64,000 nucleotides of DNA, taken from JAIBJN01 sp035762005. Its GTDB lineage: Bacteria > Actinomycetota > Thermoleophilia > Gaiellales > Gaiellaceae. The notes below the pieces were generated by a model. That model had not been told where the DNA came from. It searched no databases and worked only from the letters and a program-made list of their open reading frames with translations. The stretch spans positions 1-64,000 of the forward strand of contig DASTQA010000022.1 in the NCBI GenBank assembly GCA_035762005.1, given 5' to 3'. Made by a program: the position numbers and the translations under genes. Below, in pieces: positions 16,845 through 24,450 of the stretch (positions are counted from its first letter, which is position 1; each line of letters starts with the position of its first letter).

Positions 16845-17309
16845 ATGACCTACGCCGTCATCTCGATCGGGAACAAGCAGTACCGCGTTCGCGAGGGCGA
16901 GTACCTGCTCGTGGACCGCGTCCCCTACGACGAGGGCAAGACGTTCACGCCCGAGCTCGTCATGGTCGGAGGCGACGGCGATGCGTTCCTCGGGGACGAC
17001 CTCGACGGCCGGCGGGTGACCGCGAAGGTCGCCGCCCACGTCCTCGGGAAGAAGATCGTCGTCGGCAAGCACCGCCGGCGCACGGGCTACAAGCGCCGCA
17101 ACGGCTTCCGGGCGCGGCTCAGCCGGATCGAGATCGAGGCGATCGGGACAACGCGCTCGTCGCGCTCGTCGACCGCCGCGAAGAAGAAGGAGCCGGCGGC
17201 GAAGAAGCCGGCCGCGAAGAGGGCGACCGCGGGGAAGGCGACCTCGACCACCGCAAGGAAGGCGCCGACGCGCAAGAGCACGCCGAGGACGAAGAAGAGC
17301 GAGGAGTGA
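16845..17309 (+). CDS. rplU: 50S ribosomal protein L21 with basic C-terminal tail
   Basis: Ribosomal protein that binds 23S rRNA domain II. Residues 1-102 are an ordinary L21 (YAVISIGNKQYRVREG; GKHRRRTGYKRRNGFR). Residues 103-154 form an added Lys/Ala/Ser/Thr-rich tail of histone-H1-like composition (AAKKKEPAAKKPAAKRATAG). ATG 16845 has GGAG 5 bases upstream. rpmA follows 7 bases after the stop, the usual L21-L27 pair. The core is certain; the tail is unusual for L21 and probably disordered and nucleic-acid binding. Confidence 0.96.
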   Translation: MTYAVISIGNKQYRVREGEYLLVDRVPYDEGKTFTPELVMVGGDGDAFLGDDLDGRRVTAKVAAHVLGKKIVVGKHRRRTGYKRRNGFRARLSRIEIEAIGTTRSSRSSTAAKKKEPAAKKPAAKRATAGKATSTTARKAPTRKSTPRTKKSEE

Positions 17310-17316
17310 GCTAGGG

Positions 17317-17562
17317 ATGGCCCACAAGAAGGGACTGGGCTCGTCGAAGAACGGGCGCGACTCCGAGTCCAAGCGGCTCGGCGTCAAGGTCTTCGCCGGC
17401 CAGGAGATCAAGGCGGGCATGATCGTCGTCCGCCAGCGCGGCACGCGCTTCCGGCCCGGCCCGGGCACCGGGCTCGGCCGCGACCACACGATCTTCGCCA
17501 CCCGCGACGGGAAGGTCACCTTCCGCACGGGCGGCGACGGTCGGGTCGTGTCCGTCGCCTGA
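17317..17562 (+). CDS. rpmA: 50S ribosomal protein L27
   Basis: L27 lies near the peptidyl-transferase centre. The 81 residues start MAHKKGLGSSKNGRDS and contain GVKVFAGQ and RQRGTRFRPG, all family signatures. The N-terminus begins directly at the mature form; there is no Firmicutes-type cleaved extension. obg follows after 10 bases. Confidence 0.97.
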   Translation: MAHKKGLGSSKNGRDSESKRLGVKVFAGQEIKAGMIVVRQRGTRFRPGPGTGLGRDHTIFATRDGKVTFRTGGDGRVVSVA

Positions 17563-17572
17563 GTCGGCGGCG

Positions 17573-18721
17573 ATGTTCGACGACCGGGCGCGCATCCGCG
17601 TGGAGGGCGGCCGGGGCGGCGACGGCTCGCTGAGCTTCCGGCGCGAGAAGTACGTGCCCAGGGGCGGCCCCGACGGCGGCGACGGCGGCGACGTCGTGCT
17701 CGTGGCCGACCCCGACCTGCGCGACCTCTCCTTCTTCCGCCGGCGCGGGCGCTTCCGGGCTCCCCGGGGACGCCACGGCGAGGGCTCGAACCGGAAGGGC
17801 GCCGCCGGCGCCGACGTCGAGCTGCGCGTACCGGCGGGGACGCAGGTGTTCGATCCCGACGGTCGCCTGCTCGCCGACCTCGCCCACGCGGGGGCGCGCG
17901 TCGTCGTCGCCCACGGCGGCCGCGGCGGCGCCGGGAATCGCCGCTTCGCGACGCCGACCCACCAGGCGCCCCGGCTCGCCGAGGTCGGCGGTGCGGGTGA
18001 GGAGGCCGAGCTCGAGCTCCGGCTCAAGCTGCTCGCCGACGCGGCGCTGCTCGGCTTCCCGAACGCCGGCAAGTCCTCGCTCCTGCGCCGGATCTCGAAC
18101 GCGAAGCCGAAGGTGGCCGAGTACCCGTTCACGACGGTCGCGCCCGTGCTCGGCACCGTAGAGGCTCCCGACGGCAGGCAGCTGACCGTGGCCGACGTCC
18201 CAGGGCTCCTCGAGGGCGCGAGCGAGGGCGTCGGGCTCGGGGACGAGTTCCTCGCGCACCTCGAGCGCGCGCGGCTCTTCCTCCACGTGATCGAGGCGAC
18301 CGGGGACGCGGCGGAGCGCTTCCGCGCCATCGACCGCGAGCTGGAGGCGTACGGCGCCGGCCTGGCGGAGCGGCCGCAGATCGTCGTGCTGAGCAAGGTC
18401 GACCTCGTCGACGAGGTGCCGGCCTTCGAGCTCGAAGACGAGCGCGTCCTCGCCGTCGTGCCCACCTCCGCCGCCACGGGCCGCGGGATCGAGCAGCTGA
18501 CGCGGCAGCTCTTCGCGCTCGTCCCGGAGCCGGCCCCGGCGGCGCCGGCCGACGAGGAGCTCGCCGACTTCCTCGTCTACCGGCCGAGGCCGCCCCGCCG
18601 CCGGTCGGCCCGCATCTTCCGGACCGACCGCGGCTACCGCGTCCGTGGCGAGGCGAGCGAGGACGACCTGCGGGCCGTCGGCATCCGGCCCGGCGACGTC
18701 GTCGAGTTCGAGGGCGAGTGA
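17573..18721 (+). CDS. obg: GTPase Obg
   Basis: GTPase in 50S subunit assembly and stress signalling. The 382 residues start with the glycine-rich Obg domain (DRARIRVEGGRGGDGSLSFRR minus a few; about 1-157). G domain: G1 GFPNAGKSS with K167, G3 DVPGLLEG near 208, and G4 written SKVD instead of NKxD (near 275). The C-terminal OCT-like domain is short: after VYRPRP and GYRVRG it goes almost directly to RPGDVVEFEGE. Typical OCT domains have a longer helical middle. It is the third gene of rplU-rpmA-obg and overlaps nadD by four bases. Confidence 0.95.
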   Translation: MFDDRARIRVEGGRGGDGSLSFRREKYVPRGGPDGGDGGDVVLVADPDLRDLSFFRRRGRFRAPRGRHGEGSNRKGAAGADVELRVPAGTQVFDPDGRLLADLAHAGARVVVAHGGRGGAGNRRFATPTHQAPRLAEVGGAGEEAELELRLKLLADAALLGFPNAGKSSLLRRISNAKPKVAEYPFTTVAPVLGTVEAPDGRQLTVADVPGLLEGASEGVGLGDEFLAHLERARLFLHVIEATGDAAERFRAIDRELEAYGAGLAERPQIVVLSKVDLVDEVPAFELEDERVLAVVPTSAATGRGIEQLTRQLFALVPEPAPAAPADEELADFLVYRPRPPRRRSARIFRTDRGYRVRGEASEDDLRAVGIRPGDVVEFEGE

Positions 18722-19320
18722 CGGCCGGGCTCCTCGGCGGCGCGTTCGACCCGCCGCACGTCGGCCACGTCGCGCTCGCGCGCGCCGCGCTCTCGGTCTT
18801 CGAGCTCGAGCGGCTGCGCGTCCTCGTCGTCGCCGAGCCGGCGCACAAGGCAGTCCCCACCGGCGTGGAGGAGCGCCTGGAGCTCGCGCGCCTCGCCTTC
18901 GCCGGGCTGCCCCGCACGGAGGTCGTCCTCGACCCGCACGCCTACACCGTCGAGACGGTGACCGACCCGCGCTTCGTCTCCGGCGACACCGTCTTCTTCG
19001 TGGGCGCCGACGAGTTCGCGAGCTTCCTCTCCTGGCGCGAGCCGGACCGGATCCTCGAGCACGTCCGCCTGGGGGTGGCGACCCGCCCGGGGCACTCACG
19101 CGAGACGCTCGAGGCCGTGCTCGCGGCGCTGGCGCACCCGGAGCGCGTCGACCTCTTCGAGATTCCCCCCGTCGACGTCTCCTCGACGGACGTCCGCGCC
19201 CGCGCCGCGCGCGGGGAGCCGCTCGACGGCCTCGTGCCCGGCGCGGTGGCGCGCCGCATCGCCGAGCTCGGCCTCTACGATCGGGTTGTTGACCCGTCGG
19301 GGAGGGCAAAGCTACGCTGA
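18718..19320 (+). CDS. nadD: Nicotinate-nucleotide adenylyltransferase
   Basis: Adenylates nicotinate mononucleotide to deamido-NAD in NAD synthesis. The 200-residue product has the nucleotidyltransferase motif GGAFDPPHVGH (7-17), the FVGADEFASF segment, and the C-terminal VSSTDVR motif, with HPERVDLFEIPPV before it. GTG 18718 overlaps the obg stop by four bases. The order obg-nadD-rsfS is widespread in bacteria. Confidence 0.95.
   Translation: MTAGLLGGAFDPPHVGHVALARAALSVFELERLRVLVVAEPAHKAVPTGVEERLELARLAFAGLPRTEVVLDPHAYTVETVTDPRFVSGDTVFFVGADEFASFLSWREPDRILEHVRLGVATRPGHSRETLEAVLAALAHPERVDLFEIPPVDVSSTDVRARAARGEPLDGLVPGAVARRIAELGLYDRVVDPSGRAKLR
19289..19318 (+). promoter_or_regulatory. Promoter before rsfS
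   Basis: TTGACC (19289-19294), an 18-base spacer, and TACGCT (19313-19318), inside the end of nadD. The predicted start near 19325 lies downstream of any TTG/GTG start that would read into rsfS, which argues for a start further down. Confidence 0.5.
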
Positions 19321-19348
19321 CACCGTTGACCCAGGAGATGCCAGGCCG

Positions 19349-19702
19349 CTGACGCCCATCGCGCTCGCCCGCCGGATCGCCGAGCTCGCCCAGGAGAAGC
19401 TCGCCGCCGACGTCGTCATCCTCGACATGCGGCCGGTCTGCTCCTACACGGACTTCTTCGTCGTGTGCAGCGGGCAGACCTCGCGCCAGACGAAGGCCGT
19501 CTACGACGAGGTCCGTGAGACGCTGAAGCGCGAGGAGCGTCTCGTCCCGCGCAGCGTGGCGGGGGAGCGGCAGGCGACCTGGATCCTGGCCGACTACCTC
19601 GACGTCGTGCTCCACGTCTTCACGCCCGAGGCCCGGGAGTACTACCGGCTCGAGGAGCTCTGGGGCGACGTCCCGTCGGTCGAGCTGGCGGCCGCCGGCT
19701 AG
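19349..19702 (+). CDS. rsfS: Ribosomal silencing factor RsfS
   Basis: Binds ribosomal protein L14 and blocks 30S-50S joining in starved cells. The product matches RsfS/Iojap: LAADVVILDMRPVCSYTDFF, then SGQTSRQTKAV and the C-terminal FTPEAREYYRLEELWGD. The start is uncertain. No ATG/GTG/TTG lies in frame after the predicted promoter. CTG 19349 has AGGAG 11 bases upstream and gives a 117-residue protein of family size. The upstream in-frame TTG 19286 would precede the promoter. An out-of-frame ATG at 19338 would fit if one base were missing, so an indel error is possible. Confidence 0.85.
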   Translation: MTPIALARRIAELAQEKLAADVVILDMRPVCSYTDFFVVCSGQTSRQTKAVYDEVRETLKREERLVPRSVAGERQATWILADYLDVVLHVFTPEAREYYRLEELWGDVPSVELAAAG

Positions 19703-19709
19703 CCGCGCG

Positions 19710-19904
19710 CTAGCGGTCGAGCCCGCCCTCGCCGAAGCCGCCGAGCAGGTAGATCACGAGCACGATCACGCCCGCCAGCAGGAGGGCGTAGAGCCAGAAG
19801 GCGTGCGCCCCGAGGAGGAAGGTCTTCGCGAAGCGGCCTTCGCGGCGCCGCTCCGGCTCGGGCGCCTGCTCGACGACGGGGCTGTAGTCGGACTTCTCGG
19901 TCAC
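19710..19904 (-). CDS. Small membrane protein (64 aa)
   Basis: A 64-residue protein converging on rsfS. It has a polar, Pro/Glu/Arg-rich N-terminus (EQAPEPERRREGRFAKTF), one hydrophobic helix (about 29-53, LYALLLAGVIVLVIYLLGG) and a short Gly-rich end. GTG start at 19904. No family recognised. The helix and charge bias (positive inside) suggest a real single-pass protein with a cytoplasmic N-terminus. Confidence 0.62.
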   Translation of the reverse strand: MTEKSDYSPVVEQAPEPERRREGRFAKTFLLGAHAFWLYALLLAGVIVLVIYLLGGFGEGGLDR

Positions 19905-19978
19905 GCCTGTCGCCTGCCCGCTCGCCCGCCCCCGGAAACCGGGCGACGGAATCGCCGTGCGCTAGAGTTGCCGGGCGC

Positions 19979-20051
19979 GGGGCCATAGCTCAGCTGGGAG
20001 AGCGCTTGGCTGGCAGCCAAGAGGTCGCGGGTTCGAATCCCGCTGGCTCCA
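19979..20051 (+). tRNA. tRNA-Ala (anticodon GGC)
   Basis: A 73-base cloverleaf. Acceptor GGGGCCA pairs with TGGCTCC, D-stem GCTC/GAGC, anticodon stem CTTGG/CCAAG with loop CTGGCAG (GGC at 34-36), T-arm GCGGG-TTCGAAT-CCCGC, discriminator A. CCA is not encoded. TAGAGT (19963-19968) sits 10 bases upstream as a -10 box. Decodes GCC, expected to be a dominant Ala codon in a genome this GC-rich. Confidence 0.97.
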
Positions 20052-20202
20052 TAGCGTCCGAACGCCGCTCGGCCGCGCCCGGCCGCGGCGGGGGAGGCGA
20101 GATGCAGGCCCGACGCGCGCTCTCTCCCGCTCGCGTCGGCCGAGCGCGGAGTACCCTCGGCGCCGCACGGGGCGGAATCCGGCCCCGGGAGAGGAGGAGT
20201 CG

Positions 20203-21100
20203 GTGCACGTCGAGGTGAACGGGAGACGCCTGTGGTTCGACGTCGAGGGCGCCGCGCTCGTGCGGCACGGCGCGACGATGCGCGAGCGGCCCACGGTCGT
20301 GCTCCTGCACGGCGGGCCCGGGAGCTTCGACCACTCGTGCTTCAAGCCCGACTTCGCACGCCTCTCGGACGTGGCGCAGGTCGTCTATCTCGACCTGCCC
20401 GGACACGGCCGCTCGGACTGGGGCGACGCGGCGGGCCTGGGGCTTCGAGACGTGCGCCGACCTCGTTCGCGACTTCTGCGGCGTCCTCGGCATCGCCAGG
20501 CCGGTCGTCTACGGACACTCCCTCGGCGGCTTCGTCGCCATGGTCTACGGGGCCCGCCATCCGGCCACGCCGCGGCGCTCGTCCTCCAGTCGACGACCGC
20601 CCGGTTCGACGTCGGCCGGCTCGTCGAGGAGTTCCGCCGGGCCGGGGGCGACGAGGGTCGCCGCGATCGCGGAGCGCGTCTACGGCGGCGAGAGCCGGTC
20701 GGTGTCCCCGGAGGAGTGGGCCCGCTGCTGGCGGCTCTTCGGTCCCCGCGTCCCCGGCGAGCGGGAGAAGGCCCGAACGGTCGTCAACGTCGAGTTGCAC
20801 GCGCCCGGCCTCGAGCTCATGCGCGGGTTCGACGCCCTCGAGCTGCTCGCCCTCGTCGACTGTCCGACGCTCGTCTGCGCGGGCGAGCTCGACCCCGCCA
20901 CCCCGGTTGCCGCCGCCCGCGAGATCGCCGCTGCCCTCCCCGCAGGACGCGCGCGGCTCGAGATCGTCGAGGGGGCGGGCCACTTCCCGTGGCTGGACGT
21001 GCCGGATCGCTACTGGCCGCTGCTCTCCGAGTTCGTGACAACGACGGGCGCGGGAGCCGGGGAGCGCGGCTCTGGCCCGGGTGTTACCCCGGGCTCCTGA
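20203..21100 (+). pseudogene. Alpha/beta-hydrolase (proline iminopeptidase-like), frameshifted
   Basis: Reading three segments in sequence restores one hydrolase of about 300 residues. It contains VVLLHGGPGSFDHS, LDLPGHGRSDWG, the nucleophile elbow GHSLGG, CAGELDPATP (acid) and GAGHFPW (His). Frame changes are needed near 20438 (one extra base), 20561-20566 (one base missing) and 20643-20658 (one extra base). GTG 20203 has GAGGAGG about 6 bases upstream. Catalytic residues are otherwise intact, so either decay is recent or these are sequencing errors; two of the three shifts are near G-runs. Confidence 0.8.
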
Positions 21101-21145
21101 ACCGCGTCGCTGCGGTTCCGGGCGCGCGGGGCGGCGGGCGAGTCT

Positions 21146-22315
21146 TCAGCCGGCCGTCCTGATGCTCGCCCTCGCCTCGCGGAAGCGGACGGTTTCGTAC
21201 GTGATGAGGGCGGCGCAGACGGCCGTCACGAGCGCGAGCGCGGCGAGCGCGTCCACCCGCGTCGCGACCGGGACGAGCGCGAGGATGACGAGGGCGGCGA
21301 GGATCCGGCGGCTGTTCACCGTGCCGACGTTGCGGAGGCGAATCGCGTCGTGGGCGAGGAGGAAGACGGCGACCCCGCCGCAGAGCGCGAACGCGGGAAC
21401 CGTCTCGAGCGGCTCGTCGAGGTGCCCGAGCACCTTCTTCGCCCCGAGGGCGACGAGCACGATCCCGGCGAACATCGGCAGGTGCAGGTAGCTGAAGGCG
21501 TCGCGGGCGAGGCGGGCGCGATCGTGGCCTCGGGCCTCCACGAGCTTCCGTCGTGCCACGCGCGCGACGACGTCGAAGTACGCCCACCAAAGCGACGAGG
21601 CGAGGGCGACCCCGAGGAGCGCCGAGAGGACGACCGAGGCCGACAGCTCGATGCCGGCGGCGCCGATCCCGATCGCGACGATCGACTCCCCGAGCGCGAT
21701 GATGACGACGAGGCCGTAGCGCTCGGCGAAGTGGTCCGCGGACACCGAGAACCCGCGGACGCCGAACACGTATGGGCCGGAGTAGTCGATCGCGAGCGCG
21801 ACGACCCAGACGGCGATCTGGGCTCCGCCGTCGAGGAAGCCCGCGACGACGAGGAGCACCGGCGCCGGGACGGCCGTGCGCGCGAGTCGCACCGCCGCCT
21901 CGTGGACGTCCATGTTCGGGGTCGCCTCGGAGAAGAGGACGATGTGCAGCAGACGGACGACGAGGTACGCGACCCCGAAGAGGACGCCGTCGTCGCCGAA
22001 CGCGTGCGGGACGGCCAGGGCTGCGACGAACATCGCGCCCATCGCCCCGAGCACGGCCAGCCGAGACGAGCCCTCCTCGGGGTCGATCTCGTTCGTGAGC
22101 CAGGCGTAGGCGCCCCAGGTCCACCAGAGGGCCGCGAGCACGAGGAGGCCGCGGCCGAGGCCCGCCCAGGTCGGATCCTCCGACATGAGCCCCGTCACCT
22201 GCGTGAGCGCGAACACGAAGACGAGGTCGAAGAAGAGCTCGAGCGGTGTGACCGCACGCTCCACGCCCTCCCCCTCCGTGCGGGCGTTCGGGTCAGCCGC
22301 CATGCCTGCAATCAT
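21146..22315 (-). CDS. LtrA-family low-temperature-requirement membrane protein
   Basis: A 389-residue membrane protein with about 11-12 hydrophobic helices. The N-terminal block VTPLELFFDLVFVFALTQVT and the central HFAERYGLVVIIALGESIVAIG are hallmarks of the LtrA family (named from a Listeria locus needed for growth in the cold; biochemical function unknown). The start may be ATG 22315 or 22303; neither has a strong ribosome-binding site. It is a single gene between the hydrolase remnant and a divergent membrane protein gene. Confidence 0.88.
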   Translation of the reverse strand: MIAGMAADPNARTEGEGVERAVTPLELFFDLVFVFALTQVTGLMSEDPTWAGLGRGLLVLAALWWTWGAYAWLTNEIDPEEGSSRLAVLGAMGAMFVAALAVPHAFGDDGVLFGVAYLVVRLLHIVLFSEATPNMDVHEAAVRLARTAVPAPVLLVVAGFLDGGAQIAVWVVALAIDYSGPYVFGVRGFSVSADHFAERYGLVVIIALGESIVAIGIGAAGIELSASVVLSALLGVALASSLWWAYFDVVARVARRKLVEARGHDRARLARDAFSYLHLPMFAGIVLVALGAKKVLGHLDEPLETVPAFALCGGVAVFLLAHDAIRLRNVGTVNSRRILAALVILALVPVATRVDALAALALVTAVCAALITYETVRFREARASIRTAG

Positions 22316-22452
22316 CGCAGCCGACTTCCAGCGTGCGGGAAAACCGCAGAGGCGCTGAGGGCGGGCCGCAGGGAGGTTCGGTACGCGCCCGGATGGAGGA
22401 GCCGCCTCACTCGGCCAACCTCCGACAAGGCACCGAGCACAAGGAGAGAGGA

Positions 22453-23082
22453 ATGTCGACCAAGAGAAGGCTGCTGGAGTGGGGAGGGGTGCTCTCGGGC
22501 GTCCTCCTGATCGCGTTCGGGATCGGAGCGCTCGTCATGAGCATGGACGCGAGGAACACCGCGCGCGACGAGCTCGCGCGGGAGAACATCGTCGGCTCGG
22601 AGGACATGAACCCCGCCGACACGGAGGCGGCGCTGGCGGAGGCCCAGCTCACGAACGTCCCGATTCCCGACTGCGACGTCGCCGAGGAGGAGATCAACAC
22701 GGGCGACGAGGCGCGCTGCTTCGCGCAGTACATGCGCGTCCACGCGCTCGAGGGCTCCGGTGGCCTCACCTACGCGGAGATGGGGCGCTTCCTCGCCGCC
22801 GACGACCCGGAGAACCCGGCGGGGACGAGCGACGAGGAGGCCGCGCTCACCGACGAGGAAGGGAACCCCGTTGCCAACGCCAACCGGAACACGTGGGTGA
22901 CGGCGACGGCGCTCTCGACCGCCCTGAACGTCTCCTACATGGCCGAGCGGCTCGCGCTCTTCGGCATCGTCGTCGGCGTCGCGCTGCTGCTCACCGGCAT
23001 CGGCTTCATCATCCTCGCGCTCGGTGGCGCCCTGAGGGCGCGCGCCGGGACGGAGACGGCCGTCTCGCGTCCGGTGGCCTGA
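22453..23082 (+). CDS. Two-helix membrane protein with external acidic domain
   Basis: A 209-residue protein, family not recognised. Helix 1 (about 10-31) and helix 2 (about 171-196) enclose an acidic region of about 135 residues, probably extracytoplasmic, with two cysteines (PIPDCDVAEEE and EARCFAQY) that could form a disulfide. Near helix 2, NRNTWVTATALSTALNVSYMAERLALFG is conserved-looking. ATG 22453 has a very strong AAGGAGAGAGG site, implying high expression. A long hairpin downstream ends the transcript. Confidence 0.8.
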   Translation: MSTKRRLLEWGGVLSGVLLIAFGIGALVMSMDARNTARDELARENIVGSEDMNPADTEAALAEAQLTNVPIPDCDVAEEEINTGDEARCFAQYMRVHALEGSGGLTYAEMGRFLAADDPENPAGTSDEEAALTDEEGNPVANANRNTWVTATALSTALNVSYMAERLALFGIVVGVALLLTGIGFIILALGGALRARAGTETAVSRPVA

Positions 23083-23115
23083 CCGAACAGGCGCCCAGGG
23101 ACGCCTGCCTGCCAG

Positions 23116-23145
23116 CGAGAGGCCCGGCGACGGCCGGGCCTCTCG
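23116..23145 (+). terminator. Bidirectional terminator hairpin
   Basis: Perfect 13-bp inverted repeat CGAGAGGCCCGGC (23116-23128) / GCCGGGCCTCTCG (23133-23145) with a 4-base loop, between two convergent genes. It lacks a T-run on the + strand. Confidence 0.75.
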
Positions 23146-23149
23146 CGTC

Positions 23150-23992
23150 TCACCGGTCCGAGCGCAGGCGCAGCTGCTCGAGAACGACCGGGTCGACGCG
23201 CTCGGCGCCGCGCACGCGCTCCTCGAAGTTCTCCGTCCCCGCCCAGGCCTCGAGCGCCGCGCGGAGGTCGTCGTGCGCGTAGCCCAGCGCCGCGAGACGC
23301 TCGCGAAGCTCGCCCGCGAGCGCCGCGTCCACCGGGAGCCACTCCTCCTCCGGCGTCTGCCCGAAGAGGAGGTCGTGGAGGCCGTAGAGCCGCTCGAGCT
23401 CGGCGACCGGCCGGGGGTGGTCGTCGACGCGCAGGTCGACCGCGACGTCGCTCGTCCCGCCGTAGCCGCCTTCCCTGCGCACGACGACGAGGGCCGCGGA
23501 CTGCTGACCGCGCCGGTCGCCGCCCGCGGCCTGGGCCGCCGCCAGGCAGGCGAGGAGCCTCGGGGCGAGCGGCTCGCCGCCGCCCGCCGTGAAGGTCTCG
23601 GCGAGCGCGTCGACCGTCGCGCCCGAGACGAGGATGTTCCCCTGGGCGGCGAAGCCGGGCCCCGTGCGCCCGCCCGCCCACTCGAGGCAGGCCCGGCCGG
23701 TGTAGGACGCCGCGCCGCCGCTGCGGTCGACGACGCCGACCTGGCGCTGGTCGCGCCCGTCGTCTGCCTCGACGAGGCGGCCGACGACGGCCTCGGCCGG
23801 GAGCCCGTCCCGCAGGAGCGCGAGGCCGTCCGCCCGGTAGGCGAGGTTCGCCCACGCCTGCGTCGCGACCGCGCCGACCTCCGCCTCGGCTGCGGGGACC
23901 GCCGCGCCGACGGCGAGGAACTTCGACTGGACGGCGACCCCCCACTCGCGCCGCTCGAGGTCGCAGGCGGCGATCGAGTAGGTGGCGACCAC
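23150..23992 (-). CDS. DUF1028 family protein
   Basis: A 280-residue member of DUF1028, whose fold resembles Ntn hydrolases. The N-terminus TYSIAACD matches the family start, followed by GVAVQSKFLAVGAAVP, the GVVD..G segment and FAAQGNILVSG. The last about 65 residues (LERLYGLHDLLFGQTP; LRERLAALGY) look like the peptidoglycan-binding-like helical end often fused to DUF1028. GTG 23992 follows CAGAAT (complement of 23999-24004) by 6 bases, a leaderless arrangement. The reaction is unknown. Confidence 0.88.
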   Translation of the reverse strand: MVATYSIAACDLERREWGVAVQSKFLAVGAAVPAAEAEVGAVATQAWANLAYRADGLALLRDGLPAEAVVGRLVEADDGRDQRQVGVVDRSGGAASYTGRACLEWAGGRTGPGFAAQGNILVSGATVDALAETFTAGGGEPLAPRLLACLAAAQAAGGDRRGQQSAALVVVRREGGYGGTSDVAVDLRVDDHPRPVAELERLYGLHDLLFGQTPEEEWLPVDAALAGELRERLAALGYAHDDLRAALEAWAGTENFEERVRGAERVDPVVLEQLRLRSDR

Positions 23993-24019
23993 CCGGCGAT
24001 TCTGCCAGGCGACGCGCCG

Positions 24020-24253
24020 CTACACGCGATCCTGGAGCCCGGTCACGCCGGCGGTCTCGGCGCAGTGCGCGCAGCAGAAGATCTGCCCGTCCGCCTCGAC
24101 GCCGTGGCCGATCACGCGGCACCCGCAATGGGGACACGTGGGCGCGAGCGCGTGGATCGCGCACTCGAAGCTGTCGAAGGTGCGCGTCTCGCCGCCCATC
24201 GTCACGTCGAAGCTCTTGTCGTACTCGTTGCCGCAGACGTCGCAGGTCGCCAT
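24020..24253 (-). CDS. Small Cys/His-rich zinc-binding protein (77 aa)
   Basis: A 77-residue protein with nine cysteines (4, 7, 31, 40, 43, 45, 60, 61, 64) and histidines at 34, 42, 50 and 63. The pattern CDVCGNEYDKSF, SFECAIHALAPTCPHCGC and FCCAHC indicates treble-clef or zinc-ribbon metal sites. Similar actinobacterial proteins are sometimes labelled metallothionein-like, but I cannot confirm that here. ATG 24253 has AAAGGA about 6 bases upstream. It is the last gene before the divergent leuS leader. Confidence 0.85.
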   Translation of the reverse strand: MATCDVCGNEYDKSFDVTMGGETRTFDSFECAIHALAPTCPHCGCRVIGHGVEADGQIFCCAHCAETAGVTGLQDRV

Positions 24254-24329
24254 CGGATTCCTTTCGTCGCTGTCGCGTTCGCTCTACCCCCGTTGCCCGG
24301 GCCGCTACCGCGGCGGACCCGACGCGCGC

Positions 24330-24435
24330 TAGACTTCGAGGCGGAATGGCAGCCGCCCTTACCTAGCCCCGGGAGAGCCTCAGGCGACCGCGGTCGCCCG
24401 ACTCTCCCCAGCGCCTCTCGAAAGAGAGGTTTTTT
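24330..24435 (+). promoter_or_regulatory. leuS leader: promoter, six-codon ORF, attenuator-like hairpins
   Basis: TAGACT (24330-24335) predicts a start near 24342. ATG 24346 opens a tiny frame M-A-A-A-L-T-stop with one Leu codon, CTT, expected to be rare at this GC content. Next come nested inverted repeats: outer GGGAGAG (24371-24377) / CTCTCCC (24402-24408), inner GGCGACC / GGTCGCC (24383-24398). Then an intrinsic terminator CCTCTC-GAAA-GAGAGG (24414-24429) with six T (24430-24435) abuts the gene. CTCTC of the upstream stem could replace the terminator's 5' arm. This reads as transcription attenuation; no T-box TGGN bulge was found. Confidence 0.65.
24414..24435 (+). terminator. Intrinsic terminator (attenuator) just before leuS
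   Basis: CCTCTC (24414-24419), GAAA tetraloop, GAGAGG (24424-24429), TTTTTT. It is the only hairpin with a clear T-run noticed in the window. Its 3' arm could also be a hidden ribosome-binding site for GTG 24436. Confidence 0.75.
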
Positions 24436-24450
24436 GTGTCCGGAGCGGAC

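Noticed and set aside
24342..24435. T-box riboswitch upstream of leuS
   Set aside because: About 95 bases is too short. The palindrome GGCGACCGCGGTCGCC contains ACCGCG by chance, but the TGGN bulge and a specifier loop were not found.
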